58,026 nucleotides of DNA from Lentibacillus jeotgali (GTDB taxonomy: Bacteria > Bacillota > Bacilli > Bacillales > Amphibacillaceae), in assembly GCF_000224785.1 (NCBI RefSeq), contig NZ_AGAV01000001.1:1-58026 (forward strand), read 5' to 3'. The position numbers and the translations under genes were made by a program. Within the stretch, counting starts at the first letter, position 1. Every line of letters begins with the position of its first letter. The notes beneath the pieces are model-generated. The model did not search any database and was not told where the DNA came from. It saw only the letters and a list, made by a program, of their open reading frames with translations. This document shows, piece by piece, positions 31,280 through 42,365 of the stretch.

Positions 31280-32470
31280 ATGTCTAAAGAAAAATTTGAC
31301 CGTTCGAAAAGTCACGTGAATATTGGAACAATCGGACACGTTGACCATGGTAAAACTACATTGACTGCAGCTATCACGACTACATTGCATAAACAGTCCG
31401 GTGAAGGTACTGCTATGAAATTTGACGAAATTGACCACGCTCCAGAGGAAAAAGAACGTGGTATCACAATCGCTACTTCCCACGTGGAGTATGAAACAGA
31501 ATCCCGTCACTATGCACACGTAGACTGCCCGGGACACGCCGACTATGTTAAAAACATGATTACCGGTGCAGCACAAATGGACGGTGCGATTCTGGTTGTA
31601 TCCGCAGCTGATGGCCCAATGCCACAGACTCGTGAGCACATTCTGCTTTCACGTAACGTTGGTGTTCCGGCGATTGTTGTATTCCTTAACAAAGTTGACA
31701 TGGTTGACGACGAAGAACTGCTCGAACTGGTTGAAATGGAAGTCCGCGATCTTCTGACTGAATATGACTTCCCTGGGGACGATATCCCAGTTGTTAAAGG
31801 TTCAGCTTTGAAAGCTCTTGAAGGCGAATCAGAATACGAAGAAAAAATCTATGAATTGATGTCAGCAATCGATGAGTACATTCCAACTCCAGAGCGTGAC
31901 CATGACAAGCCATTTATGATGCCTGTTGAGGACGTATTCTCTATCACTGGCCGTGGTACCGTTGCAACTGGCCGTGTTGAGCGCGGAACAGTTAAAGTTG
32001 GTGACGAAGTAGATATTGTTGGTCTTGCTGAAGAGTTGAGCAAAACTACAGTAACTGGTGTGGAAATGTTCCGTAAGCTTCTTGATTATGCTGAAGCAGG
32101 TGACAACATTGGTGCACTTCTTCGCGGTGTTTCCCGTGATGAGATCAACCGTGGTCAGGTTTTGGCGAAACCAGGTTCCATCACGCCGCACACAAACTTT
32201 AAAGCAGAGGTTTATGTATTGTCGAAAGACGAAGGTGGACGCCATACACCATTCTTCGCTAACTACCGTCCGCAGTTCTACTTCCGTACAACTGACGTGA
32301 CTGGTGTTATTCAACTTCCGGAAGGTGTTGAAATGGTAATGCCTGGTGACAACATCGAAATGACAGTTGAATTGATTTCGCCTATCGCCATCGAAGACGG
32401 TACACGCTTCTCAATCCGTGAAGGCGGACGTACTGTTGGATCTGGTGTTGTAACTGAAATCCAAAAATAA
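31280..32470 (+). CDS. tuf: Elongation factor Tu
   Basis: A 396-residue GTPase delivering aminoacyl-tRNA. G1 GHVDHGKTT (about 19-27), G3 DCPGHADY (about 81-88), G4 NKVD (about 136-139), and normal domains II and III. ATG 31280 follows AAAGGAGG; the ORF extension to 31190 contains the intergenic hairpin and is rejected. Last gene of the str operon, with a strong terminator 13 nt downstream. Confidence 0.98.
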   Translation: MSKEKFDRSKSHVNIGTIGHVDHGKTTLTAAITTTLHKQSGEGTAMKFDEIDHAPEEKERGITIATSHVEYETESRHYAHVDCPGHADYVKNMITGAAQMDGAILVVSAADGPMPQTREHILLSRNVGVPAIVVFLNKVDMVDDEELLELVEMEVRDLLTEYDFPGDDIPVVKGSALKALEGESEYEEKIYELMSAIDEYIPTPERDHDKPFMMPVEDVFSITGRGTVATGRVERGTVKVGDEVDIVGLAEELSKTTVTGVEMFRKLLDYAEAGDNIGALLRGVSRDEINRGQVLAKPGSITPHTNFKAEVYVLSKDEGGRHTPFFANYRPQFYFRTTDVTGVIQLPEGVEMVMPGDNIEMTVELISPIAIEDGTRFSIREGGRTVGSGVVTEIQK

Positions 32471-32482
32471 AAATTGATATTC

Positions 32483-32520
32483 AAAAAAACAGGCAGCCTG
32501 ACGTCACTGCCTGTTTTTTT
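32483..32520 (+). terminator. Terminator of the str operon
   Basis: Perfect 14-bp stem AAAAAAACAGGCAG (32483-32496) / CTGCCTGTTTTTTT (32507-32520) with a 10-base loop, functional in either direction. Confidence 0.95.
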
Positions 32521-32615
32521 ATGGTTGAATTCATAACCTTGAATGAGGGATATGAATTATATTTTAACTTAACATAGTTTCTAAGAAAATAATGTCTTTT
32601 AACACAAAATCCAAA

Positions 32616-32773
32616 AACTGCGACACAAAGTCTTATTAGAGCATTTAGGTAAGCTTTCTGGCGACGCAGCTGGAATATACTCGCTTTCCGTGGGCTCACC
32701 AGCCGCCCTAAGGTACGCGAAGTGTATTTCCGAAGCGGTGTTATCGCAACACATTTTTCACTATGTCGCAGTT
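32616..32773. repeat. Intergenic inverted-repeat element (ACTGCGACA type)
   Basis: Perfect arms AACTGCGACA (32616-32625) and TGTCGCAGTT (32764-32773) enclose about 138 nt. Inside, GGAATATACTCGC (about 32671-32683) pairs imperfectly with GCGAAGTGTATTTCC (32717-32731), and 32717-32754 resembles 245-283 of the first element. No coding capacity. Repeats with a CGCTTTCCGTGGGC core are, to my memory, frequent in Bacillaceae; not checked. The remaining bases of 32521-32615 and 32774-32855 show nothing further. Confidence 0.62.
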
Positions 32774-32855
32774 TATCTCAACTGCGGGATTAAAGGGCAA
32801 AAAATGTCTTAAGAAGAATAAATGAAAATTGATTGCAAAAAATCGCCTCCAACCC

Positions 32856-32884
32856 TTGCAATCATGGCGTTAAGCGTGTATAAT
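32856..32884 (+). promoter_or_regulatory. Sigma-A promoter of the S10-spc-alpha operon
   Basis: TTGCAA (32856-32861), 17-nt spacer, TATAAT (32879-32884). It is the only strong promoter before rpsJ and lies just beyond the repeat element. Confidence 0.88.
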
Positions 32885-32890
32885 TCACAG

Positions 32891-33387
<497 letters not shown>

Positions 33388-33416
33388 ACTATCGATAATT
33401 ATAGGAGGTGTAACGG

Positions 33417-34046
33417 ATGACGAAAGGAATCTTAGGTCGCAAAATCGGCATGACACAGCTCTTTTCTGAAGAGGGCGAACTAACGCCGGTAACTGTCATT
33501 CAGGCTGAGCCTAACGTCGTTCTGCAAAAAAGAACAGCAGAAAACGATGGCTATGAAGCACTGCAACTCGGTTTTGCCGATAAAAAGGAATCACGATCAA
33601 ACAAAGCGGAAAAAGGTCATGCTGAAAAGGCAAACACAACCCCTAAGCGCTACGTTCGTGAAATCCGTAACGCAAATCCTGATGAATATGAAGTTGGTCA
33701 GGAAATAAGTGTGGATGCTTTTGAGGCCGGTGACACAATTGACGTAACTGGTACAACGAAAGGGAAAGGTTTCCAGGGTGCTATCAAACGCCATGGGCAG
33801 GCACGAGGTCCGGAAACGCACGGCTCCCATTTCCATAGAAAGCCGGGTGCATTGGGCGACATAAACTCGATGCGTGTTTTCAAGGGGCAAACGATGCCAG
33901 GCCAAATGGGTGGCAAACAGGTAACCATTCAAAACCTCGAAGTTGTCAAAGTCGACGCAGAACGCAATCTGCTATTGATCAAAGGAAACATTCCTGGCGC
34001 AAAAAAATCATTCGTAAAAATAACGAGTGCTTTAAAGGCTAACTAA
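33417..34046 (+). CDS. rplC: 50S ribosomal protein L3
   Basis: A 209-residue early assembly protein near the peptidyl-transferase centre. [15 protein letters not shown] at the start and the extended loop containing [16 protein letters not shown] (about 136-151) are typical. Preceded by AGGAGGTG, 29 nt after rpsJ. Confidence 0.98.
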   Translation: MTKGILGRKIGMTQLFSEEGELTPVTVIQAEPNVVLQKRTAENDGYEALQLGFADKKESRSNKAEKGHAEKANTTPKRYVREIRNANPDEYEVGQEISVDAFEAGDTIDVTGTTKGKGFQGAIKRHGQARGPETHGSHFHRKPGALGDINSMRVFKGQTMPGQMGGKQVTIQNLEVVKVDAERNLLLIKGNIPGAKKSFVKITSALKAN

Positions 34047-34075
34047 TCACAAACACGAAGAAGGGAGGATATGTC

Positions 34076-34702
34076 ATGCCTAAAGTAACACTACTAAAAC
34101 AAGATGGCTCTCAAGCTGGAGATGTTGAATTGAATGATTCAGTTTTCGGTATTGAGCCCAATACACATGTACTGCATGAAGCCGTTTTGATGCAGCGTGC
34201 ATCAATGCGCCAAGGCACACATGATGTGAAAAACCGTTCAGAAAGAAGAGGCGGAGGACGCAAACCATGGCGCCAAAAAGGCACAGGCCGTGCTCGTCAA
34301 GGTTCGATCCGTTCACCGCAATGGGTAGGCGGCGGAACTGTTTTTGGCCCGACACCACGCAGCTACAGCTATAAAATGCCGAAAAAAGTTCGTCGTTTAG
34401 CATTGAAGTCTGCCTTCTCTTCCAAAGTACAAGAAGATAATCTCGTTGTGTTGGAAAACATCGCATTTGATGCCCCGAAAACAAAAGAAATTGTAAAAAT
34501 GCTTGAAGCATTGAATGTTGATTCAAAAGTATTGATTGTGACAGCTGACAAAGACGAAAATGTTATCCGCTCAGCAAACAATCTTCCAAATGCACACGTA
34601 TTAACAGTCGAAGAAATAAATGTATTAGACTTGCTGATGCATGACAAGCTGGTCATCACTAAAGATGCAGCTGATAAAGCAGGGGAGGTGCTTGCACAAT
34701 GA
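34076..34702 (+). CDS. rplD: 50S ribosomal protein L4
   Basis: A 208-residue exit-tunnel protein. The tunnel loop includes [20 protein letters not shown] (about 59-78), the region where macrolide-resistance changes occur; it looks wild type. Overlaps rplW by four bases. Confidence 0.98.
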   Translation: MPKVTLLKQDGSQAGDVELNDSVFGIEPNTHVLHEAVLMQRASMRQGTHDVKNRSERRGGGRKPWRQKGTGRARQGSIRSPQWVGGGTVFGPTPRSYSYKMPKKVRRLALKSAFSSKVQEDNLVVLENIAFDAPKTKEIVKMLEALNVDSKVLIVTADKDENVIRSANNLPNAHVLTVEEINVLDLLMHDKLVITKDAADKAGEVLAQ

Positions 34703-34986
34703 AAGATCCACGTGATATTATAAAGCGCCCCGTCATTACAGAACATTCTGCCGATCTGATGGCGGAAAAGAAATATACGTTTGAAGTCGAGCCAAAAGCA
34801 AACAAGACCGAAATCAAACATGCTGTTGAGCTTGTCTTTGATGTTACAGTTGAACGTGTCAATACAATGAATATTAAAGGTAAATTTAAGCGGATGGGCC
34901 GTTATGGCGGTTATCGTCCTGATCGTAAGAAAGCAATTGTGCAGCTTTCAGAGGACAGCAAAGAACTCGATTTCTTTGAAGGCTAA
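34699..34986 (+). CDS. rplW: 50S ribosomal protein L23
   Basis: A 95-residue protein at the tunnel exit and docking site for SRP and trigger factor. Begins [19 protein letters not shown] overlaps the rplD stop; GGGGAGGTG lies upstream within rplD. Confidence 0.97.
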   Translation: MKDPRDIIKRPVITEHSADLMAEKKYTFEVEPKANKTEIKHAVELVFDVTVERVNTMNIKGKFKRMGRYGGYRPDRKKAIVQLSEDSKELDFFEG

Positions 34987-35016
34987 CTAAAAAGTATATG
35001 TGAAGGAGGGAAAAAG

Positions 35017-35856
35017 ATGGCGATCAAACGATTCAAACCAACCTCAAATGGTAAACGTAATATGTCTGGCTCTGACTTTGCAGAAATTACAACAGACAGC
35101 CCTGAGAGATCTCTGTTGAGCCCACTATATAAACGCGGCGGACGTAATAATCAAGGGAAAATGACAGTTCGTCATCAAGGCGGCGGCCATAAGCGTCAAT
35201 ACCGTATTATTGACTTTAAACGCGACAAAGATGGCATACCAGGACGCGTTGCTACGATCGAATATGATCCCAACCGTTCAGCCAACATTGCATTAATTCA
35301 CTATGCTGATGGGGAAAAACGCTATATTTTAGCTCCAAAAGGCATGAAAACAGGACAGAAGATTGAATCTGGTGAAAATGCCGACATCAAAATGGGAAAT
35401 GCATTGAAATTAAAAGATATTCCTGTTGGTACGGTTGTTCACAACATTGAGCTGAAGCCGGGGCGCGGCGGACAGCTGGTACGTTCAGCAGGAGCTGACG
35501 CTCAGGTTCTTGGACGCGAAGGCAAATATACGCTTGTTCGTCTGACATCAAGTGAAGTTCGTTTAATATTTTCTGAATGCCGTGCTACGATCGGTCAGGT
35601 TGGCAATCTCGAAAACGAGTTGATTCGTGTCGGAAAAGCAGGCCGTTCCCGCTGGTTAGGCAAGCGCCCAACTGTACGTGGCTCTGTTATGAACCCTAAC
35701 GATCACCCTCACGGCGGTGGTGAAGGACGCGCACCAATCGGTCTTAGATCACCGGTATCACCTTGGGGTCAGCCGACAGTCGGATACAAGACACGTCAGC
35801 GCAATAAGCCTTCAAACAAGTATATTGTACGTGGACGCAAACGCCGTAAAAAATAA
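35017..35856 (+). CDS. rplB: 50S ribosomal protein L2
   Basis: A 279-residue protein needed for subunit association and peptidyl-transferase function. [16 protein letters not shown] (about 226-241) contains the conserved histidine. Basic C-terminus [16 protein letters not shown] precedes the start. Confidence 0.98.
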   Translation: MAIKRFKPTSNGKRNMSGSDFAEITTDSPERSLLSPLYKRGGRNNQGKMTVRHQGGGHKRQYRIIDFKRDKDGIPGRVATIEYDPNRSANIALIHYADGEKRYILAPKGMKTGQKIESGENADIKMGNALKLKDIPVGTVVHNIELKPGRGGQLVRSAGADAQVLGREGKYTLVRLTSSEVRLIFSECRATIGQVGNLENELIRVGKAGRSRWLGKRPTVRGSVMNPNDHPHGGGEGRAPIGLRSPVSPWGQPTVGYKTRQRNKPSNKYIVRGRKRRKK

Positions 35857-35908
35857 CCGTAAAGTATGACGGAATAAACCGTCGTTAATTGCGAAAGGAG
35901 GTTTATCC

Positions 35909-36187
35909 ATGGGTCGCAGTTTGAAAAAAGGACCTTTTGCAGATGACCATCTGATGAAAAAAGTTGAGAGTTTAAACGAATCCGATAAAAAACAAGTCAT
36001 TAAAACCTGGTCACGTCGTTCAACGATCTTCCCGGTTTTTGTTGGACATACTATTGCTGTTTATGATGGACGCAAACACGTACCAGTTTTTGTGACAGAA
36101 GATATGGTCGGCCATAAATTAGGCGAGTTCGCTCCAAGCCGGACGTTCAAAGGACACTCCGGTGATGACAGGAAAACAAAACGCTAA
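35909..36187 (+). CDS. rpsS: 30S ribosomal protein S19
   Basis: A 92-residue 30S head protein. [15 protein letters not shown] at the start and [16 protein letters not shown] near the end are diagnostic. AAAGGAGG precedes ATG; 18 nt before rplV. Confidence 0.98.
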   Translation: MGRSLKKGPFADDHLMKKVESLNESDKKQVIKTWSRRSTIFPVFVGHTIAVYDGRKHVPVFVTEDMVGHKLGEFAPSRTFKGHSGDDRKTKR

Positions 36188-36205
36188 TGAGAGGAGGCAC
36201 TCTAT

Positions 36206-36547
36206 ATGCAAGCAAAAGCCGTTGCGAAATCAGTTCGTATTGCTCCTCGTAAAGCTCGTTTAGTCATAGATTTGATTCGAGGAAAAGAGGTTGGTGAAGC
36301 AATTGCCATTCTGCGTCATACCCAGCGTGGTGCTTCGCCGGTTGTAGAAAAAGTTTTGAACTCTGCTGTTGCGAATGCGGAACACAACTATGAAATGGAA
36401 CCAGACAATCTGGTTATTTCAGAGGCATTTGTGGATGAAGGTGTCACATTGAAACGTTTCCGTCCACGTGCCCAAGGACGCGCAAGCCAGATCAATAAAC
36501 GCACGAGCCATGTAACAGTCGTGGTCTCAGAAAAGAAGGAGGGATAA
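36206..36547 (+). CDS. rplV: 50S ribosomal protein L22
   Basis: A 113-residue tunnel protein. [19 protein letters not shown] at the N-terminus and the beta-hairpin [18 protein letters not shown], which reaches into the tunnel, are intact. Only three nt before rpsC. Confidence 0.98.
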   Translation: MQAKAVAKSVRIAPRKARLVIDLIRGKEVGEAIAILRHTQRGASPVVEKVLNSAVANAEHNYEMEPDNLVISEAFVDEGVTLKRFRPRAQGRASQINKRTSHVTVVVSEKKEG

Positions 36548-36550
36548 TCT

Positions 36551-37192
36551 GTGGGTCAAAAAGTAAATCCTAAAGGTCTTCGTGTCGGTGTTATTCACGA
36601 TTGGGAATCCAAGTGGTATGCCGGCAAAGACTATGCAGACTTACTACATGAAGATATTAAAATCCGAGAATACCTTGAAAACCGCCTGCAAACGGCTGCT
36701 GTTTCACACATTGACATTGAACGTGCAGCAAACCGTGTTAATATCACGATTCATACCGGAAAGCCGGGGATGGTCATTGGTAAAGGCGGCTCTGAAGTAG
36801 AAGCACTAAGGAAATCTCTTAACAGCCTGACTGGCAAACGGGTTCACATCAATATTGTTGAGATTAAGAAAGTAGACTTGGATGCAACATTGGTAGCTGA
36901 AAACATTGCCCGTCAGCTTGAAAATCGTATTTCATTCCGTCGTGCACAGAAGCAATCCATTCAGCGTGCTATGCGCGGAGGCGCAAAAGGTATCAGAACT
37001 CAGGTCTCTGGACGTTTGGCCGGTGCTGACATTGCCCGCACGGAATCTTACAGCGAAGGAACAGTTCCATTGCACACATTGCGTGCTGACATCGATTTCG
37101 GTACAGCTGAAGCAGACACAACTTATGGTAAGTTGGGTGTCAAAGTGTGGATCTATCGTGGAGAAGTCCTTCCAGCTAAAACTGACAATTAA
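36551..37192 (+). CDS. rpsC: 30S ribosomal protein S3
   Basis: A 213-residue protein with a KH domain; [17 protein letters not shown] (about 73-89) holds the GxxG loop. It lines the mRNA entry tunnel. GTG 36551 follows GGAGGGAT at eight nt. Confidence 0.98.
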   Translation: MGQKVNPKGLRVGVIHDWESKWYAGKDYADLLHEDIKIREYLENRLQTAAVSHIDIERAANRVNITIHTGKPGMVIGKGGSEVEALRKSLNSLTGKRVHINIVEIKKVDLDATLVAENIARQLENRISFRRAQKQSIQRAMRGGAKGIRTQVSGRLAGADIARTESYSEGTVPLHTLRADIDFGTAEADTTYGKLGVKVWIYRGEVLPAKTDN

Positions 37193-37210
37193 GGAAGGGG
37201 GACATGCATT

Positions 37211-37645
37211 ATGTTAATGCCTAAACGTGTTAAATATCGTAAACAACACCGCGGCCGTATGAAAGGCCAAGCAAAAGGTGGAACTACAGTAGCTTTTGGT
37301 GAGTATGGATTACAGGCAGTTGAACCGACCTGGATCACTAGCCGCCAAATCGAGGCAGCCCGTATCGCCATGACGCGTTACATGAAGCGTGGCGGTAAGG
37401 TTTGGATTAAAATCTTTCCTGACAAACCATATACTGCAAAACCCCTTGAAGTCCGTATGGGTTCCGGTAAAGGTGCCCCTGAAGGCTGGGTAGCAGTTGT
37501 CAAGCCAGGAAAAATCATGTTTGAAATCGCAGGTGTATCAGAGGAAGTTGCACGTGAAGCGCTCCGTTTGGCTTCTCATAAACTGCCGATTAAAACGAAA
37601 TTCGTAAAACGTGAAGAAATTGGTGGTGAATCAAATGAAAGCTAA
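37211..37645 (+). CDS. rplP: 50S ribosomal protein L16
   Basis: A 144-residue protein near the A-site tRNA elbow. [19 protein letters not shown] at the start and [20 protein letters not shown] in the middle are diagnostic. Overlaps rpmC by 11 bases. Confidence 0.98.
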   Translation: MLMPKRVKYRKQHRGRMKGQAKGGTTVAFGEYGLQAVEPTWITSRQIEAARIAMTRYMKRGGKVWIKIFPDKPYTAKPLEVRMGSGKGAPEGWVAVVKPGKIMFEIAGVSEEVAREALRLASHKLPIKTKFVKREEIGGESNES

Positions 37646-37835
37646 TGAAATTAGAGAATTAACCACTGCCGAAATTGAACAAAAGGTCAAATCGTTAAAA
37701 GAAGAATTATTTAATTTACGCTTTCAACTAGCAACCGGCCAATTGGAAAACACCGCACGTATCGGTGAAGTGAAAAAAACCATTGCCCGCATGAAAACCG
37801 TCGCACGCCAGCGCGAACTAAGCGTAAATAATTAA
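37635..37835 (+). CDS. rpmC: 50S ribosomal protein L29
   Basis: A 66-residue two-helix protein near the tunnel exit. ATG 37635 gives [18 protein letters not shown], the family start; the frame open from 37611 is within rplP and lacks support. [20 protein letters not shown] is typical. Confidence 0.96.
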   Translation: MKANEIRELTTAEIEQKVKSLKEELFNLRFQLATGQLENTARIGEVKKTIARMKTVARQRELSVNN

Positions 37836-37858
37836 CCTGAGAGGAGGTTCGCCTCAAA

Positions 37859-38122
37859 ATGAGTGAGCGTAATAATCGTAAAGTTTACACAGGCCGTGTT
37901 GTATCGGATAAAATGGATAAAACCATCACTGTTTTGGTTGAAACGTACAAATTCCATCAACTATATGGCAAGCGTGTAAAATATTCAAAGAAATTCAAGA
38001 CGCATGATGAAAATAACGAAGCAAAAATGGGCGACGTTGTAAAAATCATGGAAACCCGGCCGCTGTCAGCAACTAAACGATTCCGTCTGGTTGAAATTGT
38101 TGAAGAATCGGTCATCATCTAA
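37859..38122 (+). CDS. rpsQ: 30S ribosomal protein S17
   Basis: An 87-residue OB-fold primary 16S rRNA-binding protein. [19 protein letters not shown] and [18 protein letters not shown] are diagnostic. GAGAGGAGG lies upstream. Confidence 0.97.
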   Translation: MSERNNRKVYTGRVVSDKMDKTITVLVETYKFHQLYGKRVKYSKKFKTHDENNEAKMGDVVKIMETRPLSATKRFRLVEIVEESVII

Positions 38123-38165
38123 CTAAAGTTCGCTCGGAAGGTATCTGAAGGGAGGTCAAAGCGAT

Positions 38166-38534
38166 ATGATTCAAGAGGAAACTAATTTAAAAGTTGCAGA
38201 TAACTCTGGTGCACGTGAGGTCAAAACTATCAAAGTTTTGGGTGGATCCGGCCGAAAAACTGCCAATATCGGTGATATCATTGTTTGCACGGTGAAACAC
38301 GCAACACCAGGAGGCGTTGTCAAAAAAGGTGAAGTTGTTCGAGCTGTTATTGTCCGTTCGAAATCCGGTGTACGCCGAAACGACGGATCCTACATTCGTT
38401 TTGATGAAAATGCTGCCGTAATTGTCCGTGACGATAAAGGTCCACGAGGAACGCGTATTTTTGGGCCGGTTGCACGTGAATTGCGTGATGCCAAATTCAT
38501 GAAAATCGTATCTCTAGCTCCGGAAGTTTTATAG
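38166..38534 (+). CDS. rplN: 50S ribosomal protein L14
   Basis: A 122-residue protein at the subunit interface, also bound by Rsf[19 protein letters not shown] at the start and [14 protein letters not shown] near the end are typical. It is followed by an unusually long, structured gap of 165 nt before rplX. Confidence 0.98.
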   Translation: MIQEETNLKVADNSGAREVKTIKVLGGSGRKTANIGDIIVCTVKHATPGGVVKKGEVVRAVIVRSKSGVRRNDGSYIRFDENAAVIVRDDKGPRGTRIFGPVARELRDAKFMKIVSLAPEVL

Positions 38535-38553
38535 GTGCGAGTTTGAAGAGTAG

Positions 38554-38639
38554 GATGAAAAAGACCTGAAAGTTCGATTACGCATAGGTTTGAGCAACGG
38601 AAACGTAAGCATCGAATATTTTGGTGCGTCCTTTTCATC
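38554..38639 (+). other. Structured RNA element between rplN and rplX
   Basis: GATGAAAAAGAC (38554-38565) pairs with GTCCTTTTCATC (38628-38639) with one mismatch; nested inside, TTCGAT (38573-38578) pairs with ATCGAA (38611-38616) and ACG with CGT. The result is a long branched hairpin in a gap that carries no ORF. B. subtilis has only a short spacer here, as far as I recall. Function unknown; autoregulation or RNA processing is possible. Confidence 0.6.
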
Positions 38640-38699
38640 GGACTTTTTATGCAACCACTTAAAGAGTTTAAAAAGCCTTGTCAAGGAGGTGCGTAGAGC

Positions 38700-39011
38700 A
38701 TGCATGTGAAAAAAGGTGACAAAGTTAAAGTCATTTCCGGTAAAGACCGTGGTAAAGAAGGAACAATCCTGGAAGCATATCCAAAGAAAGAACGTGTATT
38801 GGTTGAAGGTATTAACATGACTAAGAAACACGCAAAGCCTTCACAGGATAACCCGCAAGGCGGCATTCTGAACCAGGAAGCAGCCATCCATGTTTCCAAC
38901 GTCATGTTAGTTGATCCGAAATCCGGTGAGCCAACCCGTGTTGGTTATGAAGATCATGACGGTAAGAAAGTCCGTATCGCTAAAAAATCCGGAGAAGCAA
39001 TTGATAAATAG
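38700..39011 (+). CDS. rplX: 50S ribosomal protein L24
   Basis: A 103-residue KOW-domain assembly initiator. [20 protein letters not shown] (about 2-21) is the KOW segment; [17 protein letters not shown] follows. AAGGAGGTG precedes the start. Confidence 0.97.
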   Translation: MHVKKGDKVKVISGKDRGKEGTILEAYPKKERVLVEGINMTKKHAKPSQDNPQGGILNQEAAIHVSNVMLVDPKSGEPTRVGYEDHDGKKVRIAKKSGEAIDK

Positions 39012-39037
39012 ATCGCAGTGAAAGGAGGGCGCTCGTG

Positions 39038-39577
39038 ATGAACGACTTGAAACAAAAATATCAGGATGAGATACTGCCATCTTTGATGAATAAATTTGAT
39101 TATGATTCTGTAATGCAAGCACCGAACATCGAGAAAATCGTTATTAATATGGGTGTCGGTGACGCCGTTCAAAACTCAAAAGCTTTGGACAACGCAGTTG
39201 AGGAGCTTGCACTTATTTCCGGACAAAAGCCGGTTGTAACCCGTGCTAAAAAGTCAATTGCCGGATTTCGTCTGCGCGAAGGAATGCCAATTGGAGCCAA
39301 AGTGACGCTAAGAGGCGATCGGATGTATGAATTTCTGCAAAAACTGATTGCCGTATCACTTCCACGTGTGCGTGACTTCCGCGGTATTTCCAAAAAGGCT
39401 TTTGACGGCCGTGGCAACTATACACTAGGCATCAAGGAACAACTGATTTTCCCGGAAATCAACTATGATAAGATAAGTAAAGTACGTGGTATGGATATCG
39501 TTATCGTAACCACATCCAATACAGATGAAGAAGCACGTGAATTGCTGACTCAGGTTGGTATGCCTTTCCAGAAATAA
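39038..39577 (+). CDS. rplE: 50S ribosomal protein L5
   Basis: A 179-residue protein binding 5S rRNA and P-site t[23 protein letters not shown] and [20 protein letters not shown] are diagnostic. ATG 39038 gives MNDLKQKYQ as in the family and is nine nt from AAAGGAGG; GTG 39035 just before is less likely. Confidence 0.97.
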   Translation: MNDLKQKYQDEILPSLMNKFDYDSVMQAPNIEKIVINMGVGDAVQNSKALDNAVEELALISGQKPVVTRAKKSIAGFRLREGMPIGAKVTLRGDRMYEFLQKLIAVSLPRVRDFRGISKKAFDGRGNYTLGIKEQLIFPEINYDKISKVRGMDIVIVTTSNTDEEARELLTQVGMPFQK

Positions 39578-39594
39578 ATTAAGGAGGGAAAATT

Positions 39595-39780
39595 GTGGCT
39601 AGAAAAGCAATGATTGCGAAACAAAAGAAACCGCAAAAGTTTAAAGTGCGTGAATATACACGGTGCGAACGCTGTGGCCGTCCACATTCTGTGATCCGCA
39701 AATTCAAACTGTGCCGTATTTGTTTCCGTGAACTGGCCTATAAGGGTCAAATTCCTGGCGTCAAAAAAGCAAGCTGGTAA
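39595..39780 (+). CDS. rpsN: 30S ribosomal protein S14, zinc-containing type
   Basis: A 61-residue type Z S14 with C24-x2-C27-x12-C40-x2-C43. It is the short zinc form, not the about 89-residue zinc-free paralogue induced in zinc starvation. GTG 39595 follows AAGGAGGG. Confidence 0.97.
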   Translation: MARKAMIAKQKKPQKFKVREYTRCERCGRPHSVIRKFKLCRICFRELAYKGQIPGVKKASW

Positions 39781-39810
39781 ACCCCGATTCGGGAAGGAGG
39801 TAATGTAGTA

Positions 39811-40209
39811 ATGGTTATGACAGATCCAATTGCAGATATGCTGACTCGTATACGTAACGCTAACATGGTACGTCATGAAAAATTGGAGCTTCCGGCATCC
39901 AAATTGAAAAAGGAAATCGCCGATATCCTGAAACGTGAAGGGTTTGTACGCGATTATGAATTCATTGAAGATAACAAACAGGGTGTTCTGCGTATCTTCA
40001 TGAAGTACGGTTCCAACGAAGAAAAAGTCATCACGGGCATCAAACGCATCAGTAAGCCAGGATTGCGTGTTTATGCAAAAGCTGATGAGGTGCCTCGTGT
40101 ACTGAATGGTTTAGGTATTGCAATCGTATCGACATCAAATGGCGTACTTTCCGACAAAGAAGCACGCTCGCAGGCTGTTGGCGGAGAAGTATTGGCATAC
40201 GTTTGGTAA
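39811..40209 (+). CDS. rpsH: 30S ribosomal protein S8
   Basis: A 132-residue primary 16S rRNA-binding protein. [20 protein letters not shown] and the C-terminal GGEVLAYVW are diagnostic. In E. coli, S8 represses the spc operon; whether it does so here is unknown. Confidence 0.98.
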   Translation: MVMTDPIADMLTRIRNANMVRHEKLELPASKLKKEIADILKREGFVRDYEFIEDNKQGVLRIFMKYGSNEEKVITGIKRISKPGLRVYAKADEVPRVLNGLGIAIVSTSNGVLSDKEARSQAVGGEVLAYVW

Positions 40210-40239
40210 TTTATACTTTTAAGACAGGAGGTGTATGGA

Positions 40240-40776
40240 ATGTCCCGTATCGGACTGAAGCCAGTTGAAATTCCAGAAGGTGTAGATGTTAACCTTGATG
40301 GAAATAGCGTAACAGTAAAAGGTCCAAAAGGTGAACTGACAAGGAACTTTCATCCGGATATGAAAGTCGTTATTGAAGATAATGTACTGACTGTTGAACG
40401 TCCAAGTGAAAACAAGGAGCACCGGTCACTGCATGGAACAACCCGCAGCCTGATTGCGAACATGATCGAAGGTGTTCATAAGGGGTTCGAAAAATCACTT
40501 GAGATTACTGGTGTTGGGTATCGTGCTCAAAAACAGGGTGATAAAGTCGTTGTCAATGCCGGCTATTCACATCCCGTTGAAATCGAACCAATCGAAGGCG
40601 TTGAGATTGACGTTCCACAAAACACGAAATTAACCGTAAAAGGTATCGATAAAGAATTGGTAGGTGGCGTTGCCGCAAATATTCGTGCAATCAGACCGCC
40701 AGAGCCGTATAAAGGAAAAGGTATTCGCTATGAAGGCGAACAAGTACGCCAAAAAGAGGGTAAAACGGCTAAGTAA
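40240..40776 (+). CDS. rplF: 50S ribosomal protein L6
   Basis: A 178-residue two-domain protein near the sarcin-ricin loop. [16 protein letters not shown] and [15 protein letters not shown] are diagnostic. ATG 40240 is used with ACAGGAGGTG upstream; the GTG at 40231 lies in the ribosome binding site. Confidence 0.97.
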   Translation: MSRIGLKPVEIPEGVDVNLDGNSVTVKGPKGELTRNFHPDMKVVIEDNVLTVERPSENKEHRSLHGTTRSLIANMIEGVHKGFEKSLEITGVGYRAQKQGDKVVVNAGYSHPVEIEPIEGVEIDVPQNTKLTVKGIDKELVGGVAANIRAIRPPEPYKGKGIRYEGEQVRQKEGKTAK

Positions 40777-40808
40777 TTTTAGCTAGGGAGCAGAAAGGAG
40801 TGGCCTGA

Positions 40809-41171
40809 ATGATCGCAAAACCTGACAAAAATGATCTGCGCAAAAAACGACATGAACGTGTCCGCAAGAGTATCTTTGGGACACAGGAACGCCCGCGTCT
40901 GAATGTTTATCGTTCCAATAAGCACATTTATGCACAATTAATCGATGATATGGACGGCGTTACACTAGCAAGTGCTTCCACCACCGATAATGAATTAAGC
41001 CTGGAATCCAGCAGCAATGTAGCAGCTGCTGAGCAGGTAGGCACATTGGTTGCAAAACGTGCCAAGGATAAAGGTTATCAATCAGTTGTTTTTGACCGCG
41101 GAGGATACCTTTATCATGGACGTGTAAAGGCATTGGCAGACGCCGCTCGCGAAGCAGGTCTGGAATTTTAA
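40809..41171 (+). CDS. rplR: 50S ribosomal protein L18
   Basis: A 120-residue 5S rRNA-binding protein with a basic N-terminal tail. [18 protein letters not shown] and [20 protein letters not shown] are typical. Preceded by GAAAGGAG. Confidence 0.98.
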   Translation: MIAKPDKNDLRKKRHERVRKSIFGTQERPRLNVYRSNKHIYAQLIDDMDGVTLASASTTDNELSLESSSNVAAAEQVGTLVAKRAKDKGYQSVVFDRGGYLYHGRVKALADAAREAGLEF

Positions 41172-41195
41172 TTGTGAAATAAAGGAGGGACATAG

Positions 41196-41699
41196 ATGCA
41201 TACTAGCATTGATCCAAACAAATTAGATCTTGAAGAACGCGTTGTTGCGATAAACCGTGTTGCGAAAGTTGTTAAGGGTGGACGGAATTTCCGCTTTGCC
41301 GCATTGGTTGTAGTTGGAGATAAAAATGGCCATGTAGGCTTTGGAACCGGCAAGGCCAAAGAGGTACCGGAGGCTATTAAAAAAGCAGTTGACGATGCGA
41401 AGAAGAATCTGATTGAGGTACCGATGGTCGGAACTACAATCCCGCATGAAATCCATGGACGCTATGGATCAGGAAATGTATTGATGAAACCAGCTACGGA
41501 AGGTACGGGAGTTATCTCAGGCGGACCTGTACGTGCAATTCTTGAGCTTGCAGGTGTAGGCGATATCTTGACAAAATCGCTTGGTTCCAATACACCAATT
41601 AACATGATTCGGGCAACACTAAATGGCTTAACAAATTTAAAAACAGCTGAAAACGTAGCAAAACTACGCGGCAAATCTGTAGAAGAACTGTTAGGATAA
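41196..41699 (+). CDS. rpsE: 30S ribosomal protein S5
   Basis: A 167-residue accuracy protein with the double-stranded-RNA-like N-domain ([20 protein letters not shown]) and the spectinomycin-site loop within it. Sequence looks wild type. AAAGGAGGG precedes ATG. Confidence 0.98.
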   Translation: MHTSIDPNKLDLEERVVAINRVAKVVKGGRNFRFAALVVVGDKNGHVGFGTGKAKEVPEAIKKAVDDAKKNLIEVPMVGTTIPHEIHGRYGSGNVLMKPATEGTGVISGGPVRAILELAGVGDILTKSLGSNTPINMIRATLNGLTNLKTAENVAKLRGKSVEELLG

Positions 41700-41712
41700 G
41701 GAGGGAAATACT

Positions 41713-41895
41713 ATGTCTAAACAATTAGAGATCACCCTCACGCGCAGTGTCATCGGCCGGACAGAAGGACAGCGCCAGACTGTTCAATCACTGGGCCTGA
41801 AAAAAATCCGTCAATCCGTCGTACGTGAAGACACACCAGCCATACGTGGTATGATTGACAAAATATCACATCTCGTAACGGTTAAAGAAGTGTAA
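41713..41895 (+). CDS. rpmD: 50S ribosomal protein L30
   Basis: A 60-residue protein. [20 protein letters not shown] and [12 protein letters not shown] are diagnostic. Thirteen nt after rpsE. Confidence 0.97.
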   Translation: MSKQLEITLTRSVIGRTEGQRQTVQSLGLKKIRQSVVREDTPAIRGMIDKISHLVTVKEV

Positions 41896-41924
41896 TATTA
41901 TAAAGCGTAAGAGGAGGTGCACAC

Positions 41925-42365
41925 ATGAAACTTCATGAATTAAAGTCATCAGAAGGCAGCCGTAAGAAACGTAACCGTGTTGGCCGCGGAATGGCCTCTG
42001 GCAATGGCAAAACATCCGGCAGAGGACATAAAGGTCAAAAAGCACGTGAAGGCAGCAGCACACGGCCAGGTTTTGAAGGCGGGCAAATGCCTTTGTTCCA
42101 GCGTTTACCGAAACGCGGGTTTACTAACGTTCACCGCAAAGAGTTCGCTATTGTAAACCTGGATGCTTTAAATCGCTTTGAAGAGGGCACAGAAATCACA
42201 CCTGAGCTATTACTTGATGAAGGTGTCGTCAGCAAACCAAAATCCGGCATTAAAGTGCTTGGAAAAGGCAATGTTGAGAAGAAGTTCACTGTAAAAGCTC
42301 ATAAGTTCTCTGCTTCTGCCAAAGAAGCAATCGAGGCAGCGGGCGGTAAAACAGAGGTGGTTTAA
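41925..42365 (+). CDS. rplO: 50S ribosomal protein L15
   Basis: A 146-residue late assembly protein with a long basic glycine-rich N-terminal tail ([20 protein letters not shown]). The stop overlaps the secY start by one base (TAATG). Confidence 0.98.
   Translation: MKLHELKSSEGSRKKRNRVGRGMASGNGKTSGRGHKGQKAREGSSTRPGFEGGQMPLFQRLPKRGFTNVHRKEFAIVNLDALNRFEEGTEITPELLLDEGVVSKPKSGIKVLGKGNVEKKFTVKAHKFSASAKEAIEAAGGKTEVV

Noticed and set aside
32640-32760. A small gene in the tuf-rpsJ gap
   Set aside because: The reading frames are short and the stretch is an inverted-repeat element present in related form at the window start.
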